Assembly: GCA_963811775.1 (NCBI GenBank)
Contig: CAWESO010000002.1
Location: forward strand, 434,001-498,000
DNA: 64,000 nt
Direction: 5' to 3'
Source of the DNA: Chersky-840 sp963811775
GTDB lineage: Bacteria > Actinomycetota > Acidimicrobiia > Acidimicrobiales > UBA8190
Of this stretch, positions 25,923-34,706 are shown in pieces. Below the pieces are notes generated by a model. It saw only the letters and a list, made by a program, of their open reading frames with translations. It had not been told where the DNA came from and ran no database searches. Positions within the stretch are counted from its first letter, which is position 1; the number at the start of each line of letters is the position of its first letter. The position numbers and the translations under genes are program-made.

Positions 25923-26418
25923 CTAAACCGATCGAGAAATGATGCCAGGATCCCGGTGGGGCGGGTGAGGGCCCTCGGCCGTGCCAACCGACCGACATAT
26001 CGCTGTGGCAGTCCGGCTTGAGAAGCCCTGACGCGACCGGGCTGTAACTGAGGATCCCGAGTGCCAGGTGTACCCGACTGGCCCGGGCGCGACGTGCCGA
26101 TGCTGTCGCCGTGCCCGGAGATGACCCAAAAGTATTAGCGGGCCCGAGGCGATAGCGGATGGTGTGACCTGGCAGGGCCTTCCCAGGGGCCGCACTGCAC
26201 CCTGCATATCAAGCAATCCCGAACGGGCTGGACGAGACAACCACAGGCTCGGGATCATGTGAATACCGAGCGGTCACGGATGCTCGCTGGCTATTCGCTC
26301 GCTAGCTCTTGCTTCGCTGGTGTGCCGCGCCATTCGGTAACGCACAGCAGCGCGACGCAACTCGTCGACGCCCCAGACAATGAACGGGTACGGCGCCACA
26401 ATCAGCAGTTGGCTAAGC
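25923..26418. other. Gap between IS1380 and the first MITE
   Basis: No gene with family support. The frame at 26259-26516 runs into the MITE and is not convincing; the minus frame at 25923-26258 lacks motifs. Probably degraded sequence between mobile elements. Confidence 0.5.
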
Positions 26419-26501
26419 TAAAGACCTTCGCTGAATACACCGCCCCGGGGATGTGGCATGAGCTGGGAGAATGTCCGCGCGCTATTACACGAACGTCTTT
26501 A
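26419..26501 (+). mobile_element. 83-bp MITE-like element, copy 1
   Basis: 83 bases including a TA at each end. The inner ends AAGACCTTCGCTGAATA and (complement) AAGACGTTCGTGTAATA are inverted repeats and closely match the IS630 ends nearby. An inverted copy with one base difference lies at 30235-30317. It has no coding capacity, so it is probably a non-autonomous derivative moved in trans by the IS630 transposase (inference). The IS630 copy begins at its right TA. Confidence 0.8.
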
Positions 26502-26520
26502 AAGACTTTTCGCTAATACC

Positions 26521-26549
26521 TTGACGTAACTACGCCATTGTGACATACT
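26521..26549 (+). promoter_or_regulatory. Promoter of IS630 transposase, likely leaderless
   Basis: TTGACG (26521-26526), 17-base spacer, CATACT (26544-26549): a near-consensus sigma-70-type promoter. The transposase GTG at 26556 begins seven bases after the -10 box and no ribosome binding site is present, so the mRNA probably starts at or next to the start codon. Confidence 0.7.
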
Positions 26550-26555
26550 GGTCGT

Positions 26556-27628
26556 GTGTCCGGTTCGCGCGGCGCGCCGAAGCAGAGTGTCGGAAACGGG
26601 CGGGTCCGCCCCCGGCGTGACTTCGAGGCGCTCAAGAAGCGGCGCCTACGGGCGGCCGACATGTTCCGTCGAGGCAAGAGCCAAGCAGAAGTGGCCCAGG
26701 CTCTCGACGTCTCGGCCCAGAGTGCATCGCAGTGGTACCAGTTGTGGTCCAACGGGGGCCGAGACGCTCTTGTCGGCGCCGGACGAGCCGGTCGTCTTCC
26801 CCGTCTGTCGGATGATCAGCTGGCGGAGGTGGTGGCCGAGTTACAGCGAGGACCGCGCGCCAATGGGTTCGCCACCGATCTGTGGACTCTGTCTCGCGTC
26901 TCCGATGTCATCGAGCGCGTGACCGGCGTGCGCTACGGACCGACCCAGACCTGGACCATCTTGCGTCAGCGTCTGGGCTGGACCCGCCAGCGCCCGGCCC
27001 GCAGAGCGCTCGAGCGCAACGAGGACGCCGTCGCCACCTGGGTGTCACAGGAGTGGCCGCGCATAAAAAAAGCGCCAGGCGCCGGGGCGCCTGGATCGTC
27101 TTCCAGGACGAATCGGGGTTCAGCCTCCTCCCCGCGGTGAGGTCCACGTGGGCACCGCGAGGCCAGACGCCAGTGTTGCACCACCACTTCAACTGGACCC
27201 GGCTGTCGATGTCGGCGGCTCTCGCCTACCGGGCCGACGGCAGCGAGGCCGCTCTCGTCTTCCAGATGCATGCCGGCTCCTACAACACCGAGTCCCTCAT
27301 CGAGTTCCTCGAGGAGTTCCACACGCACTTCAGCGGTGAGAAGGTGACGCTCATCTGGGACGGGCTCCCCTCTCACACCTCCAAAGCCATGAAGACCTGG
27401 CTGCAAACCCAGAGGCGCTGGCTCGTCGTCGAGCAGCTCCCTGGCTACTCACCCGACCTCAATCCGGTCGAGTTGCTGTGGGGAAACGTCAAAGGCCGGG
27501 AGCTGGCCAATCTTTGTCCTGACACCATGGACGAAGCGGAAGCGGCCGCCGACACCGCCCTCCTACGGGTGGGCAACAACACCCAGCTCTGTTTCAACTT
27601 CCTTGCACACACCGGCCTCTCTTTGTGA
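26556..27628 (+). CDS. IS630 transposase made by -1 frameshifting, copy 1
   Basis: Two frames. The first (GTG 26556 to 27140) has the helix-turn-helix part: AADMFRRGKSQAEVAQALDV, SDDQLAEVVAELQRG and the winged-helix segment. The second holds the DDE domain: VFQDESGFSLLP (Asp), LIWDGLPSHTSKA (Asp) and GYSPDLNPVELLWGNVKG (Glu), ending at 27628. The switch is at ATA AAA AAA GCG (27063-27074): a seven-A run followed by a nine-base-pair hairpin, CCAGGCGCC/GGCGCCTGG. A -1 slip gives KKSARRRGAWIVFQDESG. This is a classical programmed frameshift signal, common in IS630 elements, so the gene is probably functional. The first frame alone would give a truncated regulator. Confidence 0.88.
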
Positions 27629-27671
27629 CCGAGTAGTCACTCTATTAACGAAAGGTCTTTAGACGATTGCC

Positions 27672-28906
27672 ATGGGCGAATGTGCATCAACGCGCCTGCG
27701 CCGGCCGGAAGCAGTCCGCTTGACCATTGAGAGACCCCTTCGCACACAGACGACGGCGACCATCGCCGCAATTCTCCGATGGCGGTCAGCGATCGGCTCG
27801 AGGGCATCGACCCGCAAGCCCCAGCCGGTGGTGGGCATGGCCCCGACCCCATCGGGGCACGGATACTGGCTGGTGGCGTCAGACGGGGGTGTGTTCGCCT
27901 TCGGCGATGCCCGCTTTTTCGGGTCGATGGGCGGCCAGACCCTCACCCAGCCGGTGGTGGGCATGGCCCCGACCCCATCGGGGCACGGATACTGGCTGGT
28001 GGCCTCCGACGGCGGGGTGTTCGCCTTCGGCGACGCCCCATTCCTGGGGTCGATGGGGGGCGAGGCCCTTACTCAGCCGGTGGCGGGCATGGCGGCGAGC
28101 CCATCGGGGCGGGGCTACTGGCTGGTGGCGTCAGACGGCGGCGTGTTCGCCTTCGGCGATGCCGGATTCTTCGGGTCGATGGGGGGACAGCCACTTTCCA
28201 ACCCCATCACCGCCATCGTGGGGACCCCCGACGGGCGTGGCTACTGGCTGCTTCCGACAACTCCTCGGGCGGCCGACTGGGCCGTGCCCGGAACCGCGAT
28301 CTACAACCTCGACACCGCGCCCGGTTCTCCCTACAAGCCGGGCGAGAAGGTGGTCGCGCCTACCTTCGACGACGGGCCCTCTCCGATCTACACACCCCAG
28401 GTGCTTCAGATCCTCGTGGCCGACCATGTGCCCGCCAGCTTCCAGACCATCTGTCAGAACGGTGCCGCCTACCCCGACCTCTTGCGCCAGGAGGCAGCAG
28501 ATGGCATGTCCCTCGTGAACCACACCTGGACCCATGTCGATCTCACCACGCTTGCGCCCTCTGGGTGGACCGGCCAGGTGGACCAGGCCAACTCTCTGCT
28601 TCAGAGCATTACCGGTCACCCGACCGGTGCCTGCGGCCGCCGTATGGCTACACCGACACGGCGGTGGTGGCGGAACTGGGCCAGCGGGGCCTCGCCGAGC
28701 TCTACTGGGACGTGGACCCCTCGGACTACCTGATGCCGGGCGCGTCGGTGATCGCGGCGCGACTGCTCTCAGCCCTCCATCCCGGCGCCATCGTGGTCAT
28801 CCACGACGGAGGCGGTGACCGCTCGCAAACCGTCAGCGCCCTGCCAGCCATCATCAGCGGCATACGAGCTGCGGGATACCAGATGGTGCCAGTGTGCGAA
28901 GGCTGA
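27672..28906 (+). pseudogene. Polysaccharide deacetylase with tandem propeller-like repeats, broken
   Basis: The 5' end appears cut by the IS630 insertion: the frame opens 11 bases after it and no signal peptide is seen. Three units of 126 bases (starting 27825, 27951 and 28077) plus a partial fourth encode 42-residue repeats with GYWLVASDGGVFAFGDA, common in secreted actinobacterial proteins and probably beta-propeller or surface-binding modules (inference). A NodB domain follows: APTFDDGPS, NHTWTHVD, then after a missing base near 28630 RPPYGYTD, DVDPSDYL and VVIHDGGGDRSQTVSALP. The product would N- or O-deacetylate a cell-wall or exopolysaccharide. The lost 5' end and frame break indicate a pseudogene. 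Confidence 0.85.
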
Positions 28907-29089
28907 GTTTGGGCCTCACGCAACTACCGCGATCACCGCCATCGAAAAGATCCCCGTCTACCGTGCGTCGAGGTGCGCCGTAAGTGCCTGCGCCCCGGGC
29001 CCGTCTTCATCCGCTCGATAACGACAGACGGGACCAGCGCCCGGCAGGTCGATTCAAACCTACGGCCTGCTCCAAACAAACTGACTAAG

Positions 29090-30097
29090 AGGCCAGCGCC
29101 GGATTGGTGACAAGCCTCTGAACAGGATGTTCACGCTTTGAAAAGTGGTGACCATCCACCGGTCGTTGGTGTGGCCCCGAGACAATCGGGGTGCGACCCA
29201 AATCACCAAACGACCGAGTGGAGGTCCCCCCACATCATGCGCGCGCTCGAACCCGAAGTGGTAGATGTCGTCTGGGCTGGAATCAAACCGCTCGTCCCCG
29301 CACCTGTCGACCACCATCCGCTCGGCTGTCATCGGCCCCGCGCCGATGACCGGGACTGCTTCGAGGTGATGCTCGTGCGCCTGGTGACGGGGTGCTCCTG
29401 GGAGGACGCCGAGCGGCTGTGTCAGAACAAGGTGTCGGACACCACGGCACGAGAGCGACGCGACGAGTGGATCAAGGCCGGGGTGTTCAACGCCATCGCG
29501 GCCGAGGCCAGAGAGGGCTACGACAAGATCATCGGCCTCGATCTCTCGGACGTGGCGGTGGACGGGTCACTCCACAAAAGTCCAGCCGGAGGTGAGGGAA
29601 CGGGCAAGAATCCGACGGACAGAGCCAAGCTCGGCTGGAAGTGGTCGGTGTTCACAGACAGAAACGGCATCCCAATCGGTTGGGCCGTCGACGGAGCCAA
29701 TCGCAACGACTCGGTCATGCTCGAGCCGACGCTACAGGCCGCTGTCGACGTCGGTCTGCTCGCCGACATCGAGACGCTGTGGCTCGATCGCGGCTACGAT
29801 TCCGACGTCCACGCGGAGCACGTCTTTCCTCACTCGGGATCGCTGACGCGGTGATCGCCAAGAAGCGCAAGCGCGGAGCGACCGAGGAAAAGAAGAACCA
29901 ACCGATGGGACTGCGTTGGCCCGTCGAACGCACCAACTCATGGCTCAGTAACTTCGGTCAGCTCCGACGAAACACCGATCGCAAGACCATCCACCGTCTC
30001 GCTCAGTTCGCCCTGGCAGTGGCTCTGCTGCTCATTGCCAAGCTCATCGACTGGCGTAATCGCTGGTCGCGGCGCCTGTCACCTATCCGCTGATCCT
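29090..30097 (+). mobile_element. IS5-superfamily insertion sequence
   Basis: 1008 bases. Ends: AGGCCAGCGCCGGATTGGTG at left and, in complement, AGGATCAGCGGATAGGTGAC at right, imperfect inverted repeats. CTAAG flanks both sides (29085-29089 and 30098-30102), in line with the short YTAR-type duplications of the family. It lies inside the MITE-bracketed segment. Confidence 0.8.
29237..30093 (+). pseudogene. IS5-type transposase split by a frame break
   Basis: Starts at ATG 29237. The first frame has the N-terminal domain (MLVRLVTGCSWEDAERL, then SDTTARERRDEWIKAGVF) and the DDE core (GLDLSDVAVDGSLHKSP, FTDRNGIPIGWAVDGANRND, LWLDRGYDSDVHAE). It stops at 29854. The second frame resumes near 29815 with RLSSLGIADAVIAKKRKRG and MGLRWPVERTNSWLSNFGQL with the catalytic Glu, ending at 30093. 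No slippery run lies at the junction, so a lost base is more likely than programmed frameshifting. Confidence 0.8.
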
Positions 30098-30234
30098 CTA
30101 AGGATCAGATGCCCTAGCCTTGACCTGGTTTTGCGACGGATTGACGATCACCACCTTAGACATGCCTCCCACTGCTGGGTGCTCGTCTTCGACCCGCGCC
30201 CATTCGCGATGCCTAGGGCTTCGGTTCTAACAAC

Positions 30235-30317
30235 TAAAGACGTTCGTGTAATAGCGCGCGGAAATTCTCCCAGCTCATGCCACATCCCCGGGGCGGTGTA
30301 TTCAGCGAAGGTCTTTA
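30235..30317 (-). mobile_element. 83-bp MITE-like element, copy 2 (inverted)
   Basis: Reverse complement of 26419-26501 with a single visible difference (T for G in GAGAATTTCC). TA at both ends. Its right TA forms part of the RNase Z stop codon. Together with copy 1 it brackets 3.7 kb containing IS630, the broken deacetylase and IS5. Confidence 0.8.
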
Positions 30318-31250
30318 AGAACGCTGCCCTGGTTCGAGGTCGGGCCCCAGGCGCGATGGGACGGGCACGTGCAAGAGGTCGTGTGCGGCGGTGACATCGC
30401 CGAATTCGCTTCGGGCCTCATCGAGCAGGATCGTTTCGTCGGGATAACGCTGCGAGAAGTGCGAGATCACCAGTCGCCGGGCTCCCGCTTCGGCCGCGAT
30501 CCGCCCGGCCTGCGCGGCGGTGAGGTGATGGTACTGGCGCGCAAGGTCAACTTCGGCGGATGCGAAGGTCGCTTCGCACACCACGAGGTCCGCCCCCTCT
30601 GCGAGTTCGAAGGCGCCATCGCACAGCCCGGTGTCCATGATGAAGGCGACCACTTGGCCGGGGCGCGCCACGCTCATCTCTTCGACTCGGATGCGCCGAC
30701 CGCCGATGTCGACAACACCGGCACGCTGGAGATCGCCCACGGCGGGCCCGATGACGCCGGCGGCCTCAAGCCTGTTGTGCAGCATGGTGCGGCCCTCCGG
30801 CTCCTCGATACGCCATCCGAGGGTGTCCGGGACGTGATCGAGGCGCCTCGCCACCAGCGCGAACGGTGGGCCGGGGTCCACCACGCCGGACCCGGCTACC
30901 GGCCGCTGGCGCACGTCGACCTGCTCGTCGAACACTGCCGCGTGCAGGAGTCGGTCGATGTAGACCTGGCCACTCGACGGGTACAGGACCTCGACTCGGT
31001 GGGTCACCCGGTCAAGGGACAGGCGCTGGACAACACCGGGGAGGCCCAGGCAGTGGTCTCCGTGGAGATGGGTGATGCAGATGCGGCCGAAGGTCCAGGG
31101 CGACACGCCGGCCAGCAGGAGCTGGCGCTGGGTGCCCTCGCCCGGATCGAACAAGATCCCGTCGTCATCCCAGCGCAGGAGGTAGCCGTTGTGGTTGCGG
31201 TACCGAGTGGGAGTCTGACTCGCAGTCCCGAGAACGACCAACTCTCTCAT
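30315..31250 (-). CDS. rnz: Ribonuclease Z-like metallo-beta-lactamase fold endonuclease
   Basis: 311 residues, the size of short-form RNase Z. The zinc motif THLHGDHCLGLPG places HxHxDH at residues 61-66, and the N-terminus LVVLGTASQTPTRYRNHNGY is typical. Further ligands are in AFIMDTGLCD, the ATFAS segment and ARRLVISHFSQRYPD. RNase Z cuts the 3' trailer from tRNA precursors, needed where CCA is not encoded, as in the tRNA-Gly of this window. The stop codon TAA is completed by the inserted MITE; without the insertion it would read TAG, so the protein is unchanged. Confidence 0.9.
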   Translation of the reverse strand: MRELVVLGTASQTPTRYRNHNGYLLRWDDDGILFDPGEGTQRQLLLAGVSPWTFGRICITHLHGDHCLGLPGVVQRLSLDRVTHRVEVLYPSSGQVYIDRLLHAAVFDEQVDVRQRPVAGSGVVDPGPPFALVARRLDHVPDTLGWRIEEPEGRTMLHNRLEAAGVIGPAVGDLQRAGVVDIGGRRIRVEEMSVARPGQVVAFIMDTGLCDGAFELAEGADLVVCEATFASAEVDLARQYHHLTAAQAGRIAAEAGARRLVISHFSQRYPDETILLDEARSEFGDVTAAHDLLHVPVPSRLGPDLEPGQRS

Positions 31251-31662
31251 GGGGGCATTCTCGCGGTCAGACGCCAGCCGCCGCGCCGCCGAGGTCCGCG
31301 CCGGTCACTCGATGGCTCGATCTTCGCGATCCGGAGCCATAGCGCTTGGTCTGACCCGGCATCTCGCCTTCGACGCAGGAGCAAGTCGGGGGTTCCGGTG
31401 TCCGGACCAATTCCGGAAGGGTTCCCAGGAGACTGGGGCCTGAAGCGGCATTGACCTTCAGAATCATTGTCACCGCATGCACACGTACAATCTCCAGATC
31501 CTCGCGGACCTGCACAACGAGCACCGCGGTGTTGATCCGCTCGAGGACGCCAGACCGTCCCTGTTTAGCGCCTGTTTTCGTGTGGCCTCGCACCCCACCG
31601 AGGAGGCAGGGCCGATTACGTACCGCACAGCCACCGAGGGCACTGGATCGCTCATACCTTGA
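31251..31662. other. Gap upstream of rnz, no supported gene
   Basis: Overlapping frames on both strands (31267-31593 minus, 31451-31810 plus, 31477-31662 plus) lack family motifs. It should include the rnz promoter. Confidence 0.5.
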
Positions 31663-31863
31663 CTACTCCTCCTCGTCTTCCCACGCTTCGTTCCGTGCTA
31701 CAACACGCTCCTGCCAGTTCTCAGCGTCCTCCCGGGTGGGGTACGGGCCCATTCGATCCATCTGGCGGCACTCGTCGCGCGTTTCGACCTTCTCGTGCCT
31801 GAAGCAGTAGTACCACTCGCCCCGTGCGTCGCCGAGGTGCATTGGTTCGTCGGTCATGTCCAC
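31663..31863 (-). CDS. Small conserved actinobacterial protein
   Basis: 66 residues, or 64 from the internal ATG at residue 3. Sequence GEWYYCFRHEKVETRDEC, then RMGPYPTREDAENWQERVV, ending in an acidic tail. This matches a small protein type I recall in many actinobacteria: a WYYC..H..VE segment, a second Cys and a GPYPTREEAE segment that may bind metal. Function unknown. It stands alone. Confidence 0.75.
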   Translation of the reverse strand: MDMTDEPMHLGDARGEWYYCFRHEKVETRDECRQMDRMGPYPTREDAENWQERVVARNEAWEDEEE

Positions 31864-32542
31864 CTAACCTACGGCTGCCGTACGCCAGGTGTTGACCGTG
31901 CCAGGTCGACGGCCATGGCCCGGCCAAGCAGGGAAAACCGGTGGTCGACTATGCGCTTTGGTGCCAAACTTAGAGTGATCGGGTCCGCCCTCCTGACCGG
32001 GGAGGAGCACGATTGTCAGTCTTCCTCGACCAGAATCAAGCCGTCCGGGATGTGCCGCCGTGCGCGTGCGGGTCAGGGCGCGGGCCTGCTCAGTGTTGGC
32101 GGCGCCGAGTGATCGCGAAGGTCCCGGGTCGGCGAGACCTCCCGACTGCCCGTACTCCTCCCGGTGCAGTCGAGCGCGGTCATGGACATAGCGAGAGATG
32201 CTCTCCCTTCATTGCCGAGACCGGAATGGTGGGGCGGGGCTGACTCGCGTCAGACGAGCGGCCGGGGACAAATACGACGGGCGGTGGCGCCCTCACGACT
32301 GAGGGCACCACGAGGGAGCAGTGCTTCGAGGCAGCCGACTCGGTGAAGACTGCCAGGTGGGCGATCAGTGCAGGTGGGAGACCTGCTGGTGCTGATGTTC
32401 TTCGCGAACTGGGCACGGTCCGGAATGGGACGTATTCCCCTGGGCGGACGACACCGGAAGGAGCAGGCTGACCGATAACACAGCCGGGATGGCTGGGATA
32501 GCGGCGGCACCGTTGCTGCGCGACGAAGGGGGTACGGGCGAG
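31864..32542. other. Gap of about 680 bases, possible long leader of the LAFTG gene
   Basis: No frame with support: the minus ORF at 32180-32704 overlaps the surface-protein gene and is a shadow, and the plus ORF at 32013-32243 has no family match. GC-rich with several small inverted repeats. No recognised riboswitch. Confidence 0.5.
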
Positions 32543-32857
32543 ATGATCAGAAACCTTCTCGGTTTGGGATGGGGCCTGGCGATGTCCACCCTGGGTGTCG
32601 CAGCGGTTTCGACTACGGCGTACGCCGATTCGACCTGCTACACAGGATGCTCGGCGCCGGGCGTCGGTGGCGCCGGGAATCCGCCTGCACAGCAGGTGAG
32701 CCATTCCGTCTCCACTCCGACCCAGGCACCGTCTTCAGGAGGGTTGGCCTTCACGGGTGCGGACATCGAGTCCATGGGAGCCGTTGGTGTCGGGGCCGTG
32801 GTGGTCGGGGGCGTCATGGTGCGCCGGAGCCGGCGGCACCGTCAGACAATGGCCTGA
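32543..32857 (+). CDS. Small exported protein with LAFTG sortase-type anchor
   Basis: 104 residues from ATG 32543. Signal peptide: IRNLLGLGWGLAMSTLGVAA then VSTTAYADS, with likely cleavage after AYA. The short mature part has two Cys residues (STCYTGCSAPG) and a Gly/Ser/Pro-rich linker. The C-terminus has GGLAFTGADIESMG, a membrane segment and RRSRRHR, the full cell-wall sorting signal. LAxTG is the motif used by class E sortases of high-GC actinobacteria (family knowledge). The mature peptide is only about 50 residues, so it may be a small surface peptide. The sugar transferase gene starts 45 bases downstream. Confidence 0.8.
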   Translation: MIRNLLGLGWGLAMSTLGVAAVSTTAYADSTCYTGCSAPGVGGAGNPPAQQVSHSVSTPTQAPSSGGLAFTGADIESMGAVGVGAVVVGGVMVRRSRRHRQTMA

Positions 32858-32902
32858 TCCGGCCATCGTCCCCGAAGCGGTCGATCGCAGCACACCTCGG
32901 CC

Positions 32903-34312
32903 ATGGCCGTCGGACTGAGCTACCGGTCCTGGATCAACACCACGCCAGCCGACAACAGCTGGCGTGCCGTCTCCCTGCGGATGCGGGCTACGGCAGGGGC
33001 TGCCATGGCCGTCATCGTCGTCACCCATGCCATTGTCCTGCTCATCGTGGCGGGGGCGCTGGGCATCCTCGGCACCTGGTGGGCGTGGGCGTCTGTGGCC
33101 ATGGTGGTGGCAAGTCTGGCGGCCAGGGGTCACTACAAGGCGCCGATCACCCTGAGCGTGGCCCACGAGTCCGGCTCACTGATCGGGTGTGCCTGGTGGC
33201 CGTTTCTCGCCCTGGCCCTCGTCAAGGTGCGCGGGATCTCGACTGCCACCCTCATCGAAGTGGGAGCCCTCTCGGCGGCCGCGCTTCTCGCTGCTCACTG
33301 CGGGCTGTACTCGCTGCTGCGAGGACTGCGGTCGCGCGGGTGGTTCGCCCAACGCACGCTGCTCATCGGAGGGGGGCAGGTGAGCGCCCAACTGGCGTCG
33401 ACTCTCGAGGAACACCCGGAGTATGGACTGCGCCCCGTCGGCTTCCTCGACGCGGTGGACGACGTCCATTCCTCGCTCCCGATCTTCGGCACGGTGGACA
33501 CCCTCCGCAGGGTGCTCTCCGAGAAGAGGATCGACAGAGTCGTCGTCGCCTTCGGCGCGACCCGCGAGGCGGACATGGTCGATGTCCTCCGGGCATGCGA
33601 GGACGCCTCGGTCGACATCCACGTGCTGCCCCGCCTCTTCGAACTGGCCACTGCGGTGAGCAGCCGAAATGTGGATGACATCTGGGGATTCCCGCTGCTC
33701 CGCATGCGCCAGCCCCTCCTGCATCGCCATGCCCGGACTGCCAAGCGGGCCTTCGACGCATCGGTGGCCACCTTCGCCCTGCTGCTCCTCTCCCCGCTCT
33801 ATGTGACGATTGCGCTGGTGGTGAAGCTGACGAGTCCGGGGCCGATCCATTTCCGCCAGCGGCGCGTGGGCCGGCGCGGCGCGGATTTCGAGGTCCTCAA
33901 GTTCCGGACGATGCGGCCCAATCCCCGTTCGGACACGGAATGGAGGCCGGCCACTGACTCGGTCACGAGGACCGGCCGGGTCCTGCGCCACACCGGGCTC
34001 GACGAGCTCCCGCAACTGTGGAACATCCTGAGGGGGGACATGTCCCTCGTCGGCCCCCGCCCTGAAAGGCCGTTCTTCGTGGAGCAGTTCAAGACCGAGA
34101 TCCCGCACTACGACGACCGCCACCGTGTGCCGGTGGGTCTCACCGGGCTGGCGCAGGTTTACGGGCTGCGCGGGGACACGTCGATCGACGAGCGCGCCCG
34201 GCTTGACAACCAGTACATCGAGAACTGGTCCCGATGGCGCGACGTCGTCATCCTCTTCCAGACAGTCTCCGCGGTGATCCGCGACGTGATAGAGCGGAAG
34301 GCACCGCCGTAG
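32903..34312 (+). CDS. Polyprenyl-phosphate sugar-1-phosphate transferase (WbaP/PssY type)
   Basis: 469 residues. Four N-terminal membrane segments (residues about 30-145), then a nucleotide-binding-like domain (TLLIGGGQVSAQLASTLEEH) typical of CoA-binding_3 regions. The bacterial sugar transferase domain follows after a further hydrophobic segment at about 295-315: PGPIHFRQRRVGRRG, FEVLKFRTM, then LDELPQLWNILRGDMSLVGP and RPERPFF. The enzyme moves a hexose-1-phosphate from UDP-sugar to undecaprenyl phosphate, the first step of exopolysaccharide or O-unit synthesis at the inner membrane. No other polysaccharide genes are adjacent, which is odd; it may work with a cluster elsewhere. Confidence 0.93.
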   Translation: MAVGLSYRSWINTTPADNSWRAVSLRMRATAGAAMAVIVVTHAIVLLIVAGALGILGTWWAWASVAMVVASLAARGHYKAPITLSVAHESGSLIGCAWWPFLALALVKVRGISTATLIEVGALSAAALLAAHCGLYSLLRGLRSRGWFAQRTLLIGGGQVSAQLASTLEEHPEYGLRPVGFLDAVDDVHSSLPIFGTVDTLRRVLSEKRIDRVVVAFGATREADMVDVLRACEDASVDIHVLPRLFELATAVSSRNVDDIWGFPLLRMRQPLLHRHARTAKRAFDASVATFALLLLSPLYVTIALVVKLTSPGPIHFRQRRVGRRGADFEVLKFRTMRPNPRSDTEWRPATDSVTRTGRVLRHTGLDELPQLWNILRGDMSLVGPRPERPFFVEQFKTEIPHYDDRHRVPVGLTGLAQVYGLRGDTSIDERARLDNQYIENWSRWRDVVILFQTVSAVIRDVIERKAPP

Positions 34313-34706
34313 GCGCGCGATCGCGATCACCACGGGGTGTGGGAGCTAGCGCCCATGGGCGGAGCGCGCGCAACTGCCGGAGTCGAGCGGTCTCCAGGCG
34401 AGTGGCGCCGGCGCGGGCCCGCTCAGAATCGAACGCCTCGAATCGATACTACTCGGGTCCCGGGACCGAGGTCGGGGGACCGACCTTTGGTTCCCCTCCG
34501 AACCGGCACCCCCGCACCGGGGCACCTTTACCGTCGCCCCAGGTCCCGGCCACGCCGTAGGTGGAACTCTGTCCTCTCACGGTACGTACCTACCTGACCC
34601 TGAAATGGTCAGAAGTCCCTGTTCGTCCCGGCCAGCGATGAGCCACAATTCATACGGAAGCGAAATGCGGCCGTGGCTTGTCGGCACTGTCCAGAGGAGA
34701 ACGCAT
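34313..34706. other. Gap between sugar transferase and SPFH genes
   Basis: Contains GC-rich inverted repeats around 34455-34490 (GGTCCCGGGACC, then GGTCGGGGGACCGACC), possible terminator hairpins. The short plus frames are not supported. Confidence 0.5.

Larger units (their letters stand above)
26502..27659 (+). mobile_element. IS630-family insertion sequence, copy 1
   Basis: 1158 bases with inverted ends AAGACTTTTCGCTAATA (left) and AAGACCTTTCGTTAATA (complement of right), flanked by TA at 26500-26501 and 27660-27661, the target of the IS630/Tc1-mariner group. It sits at the right TA of the MITE and cut into the 5' end of the downstream deacetylase gene. Almost identical to copy 2 at 45298-46455, same orientation. 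Confidence 0.92.

Noticed and set aside
27825..28260. CRISPR-like array
   Set aside because: The 126-base units are coding repeats with no separate spacers. No CRISPR array or cas gene was seen in the window.
29041..29070. Possible T-arm of a tRNA
   Set aside because: The stem does not pair and no acceptor or anticodon arm is present.
31477..31662. Small plus-strand ORF (HTYNLQILADLHNEH)
   Set aside because: No ribosome binding site, no family match, and it ends against the opposing conserved small gene.
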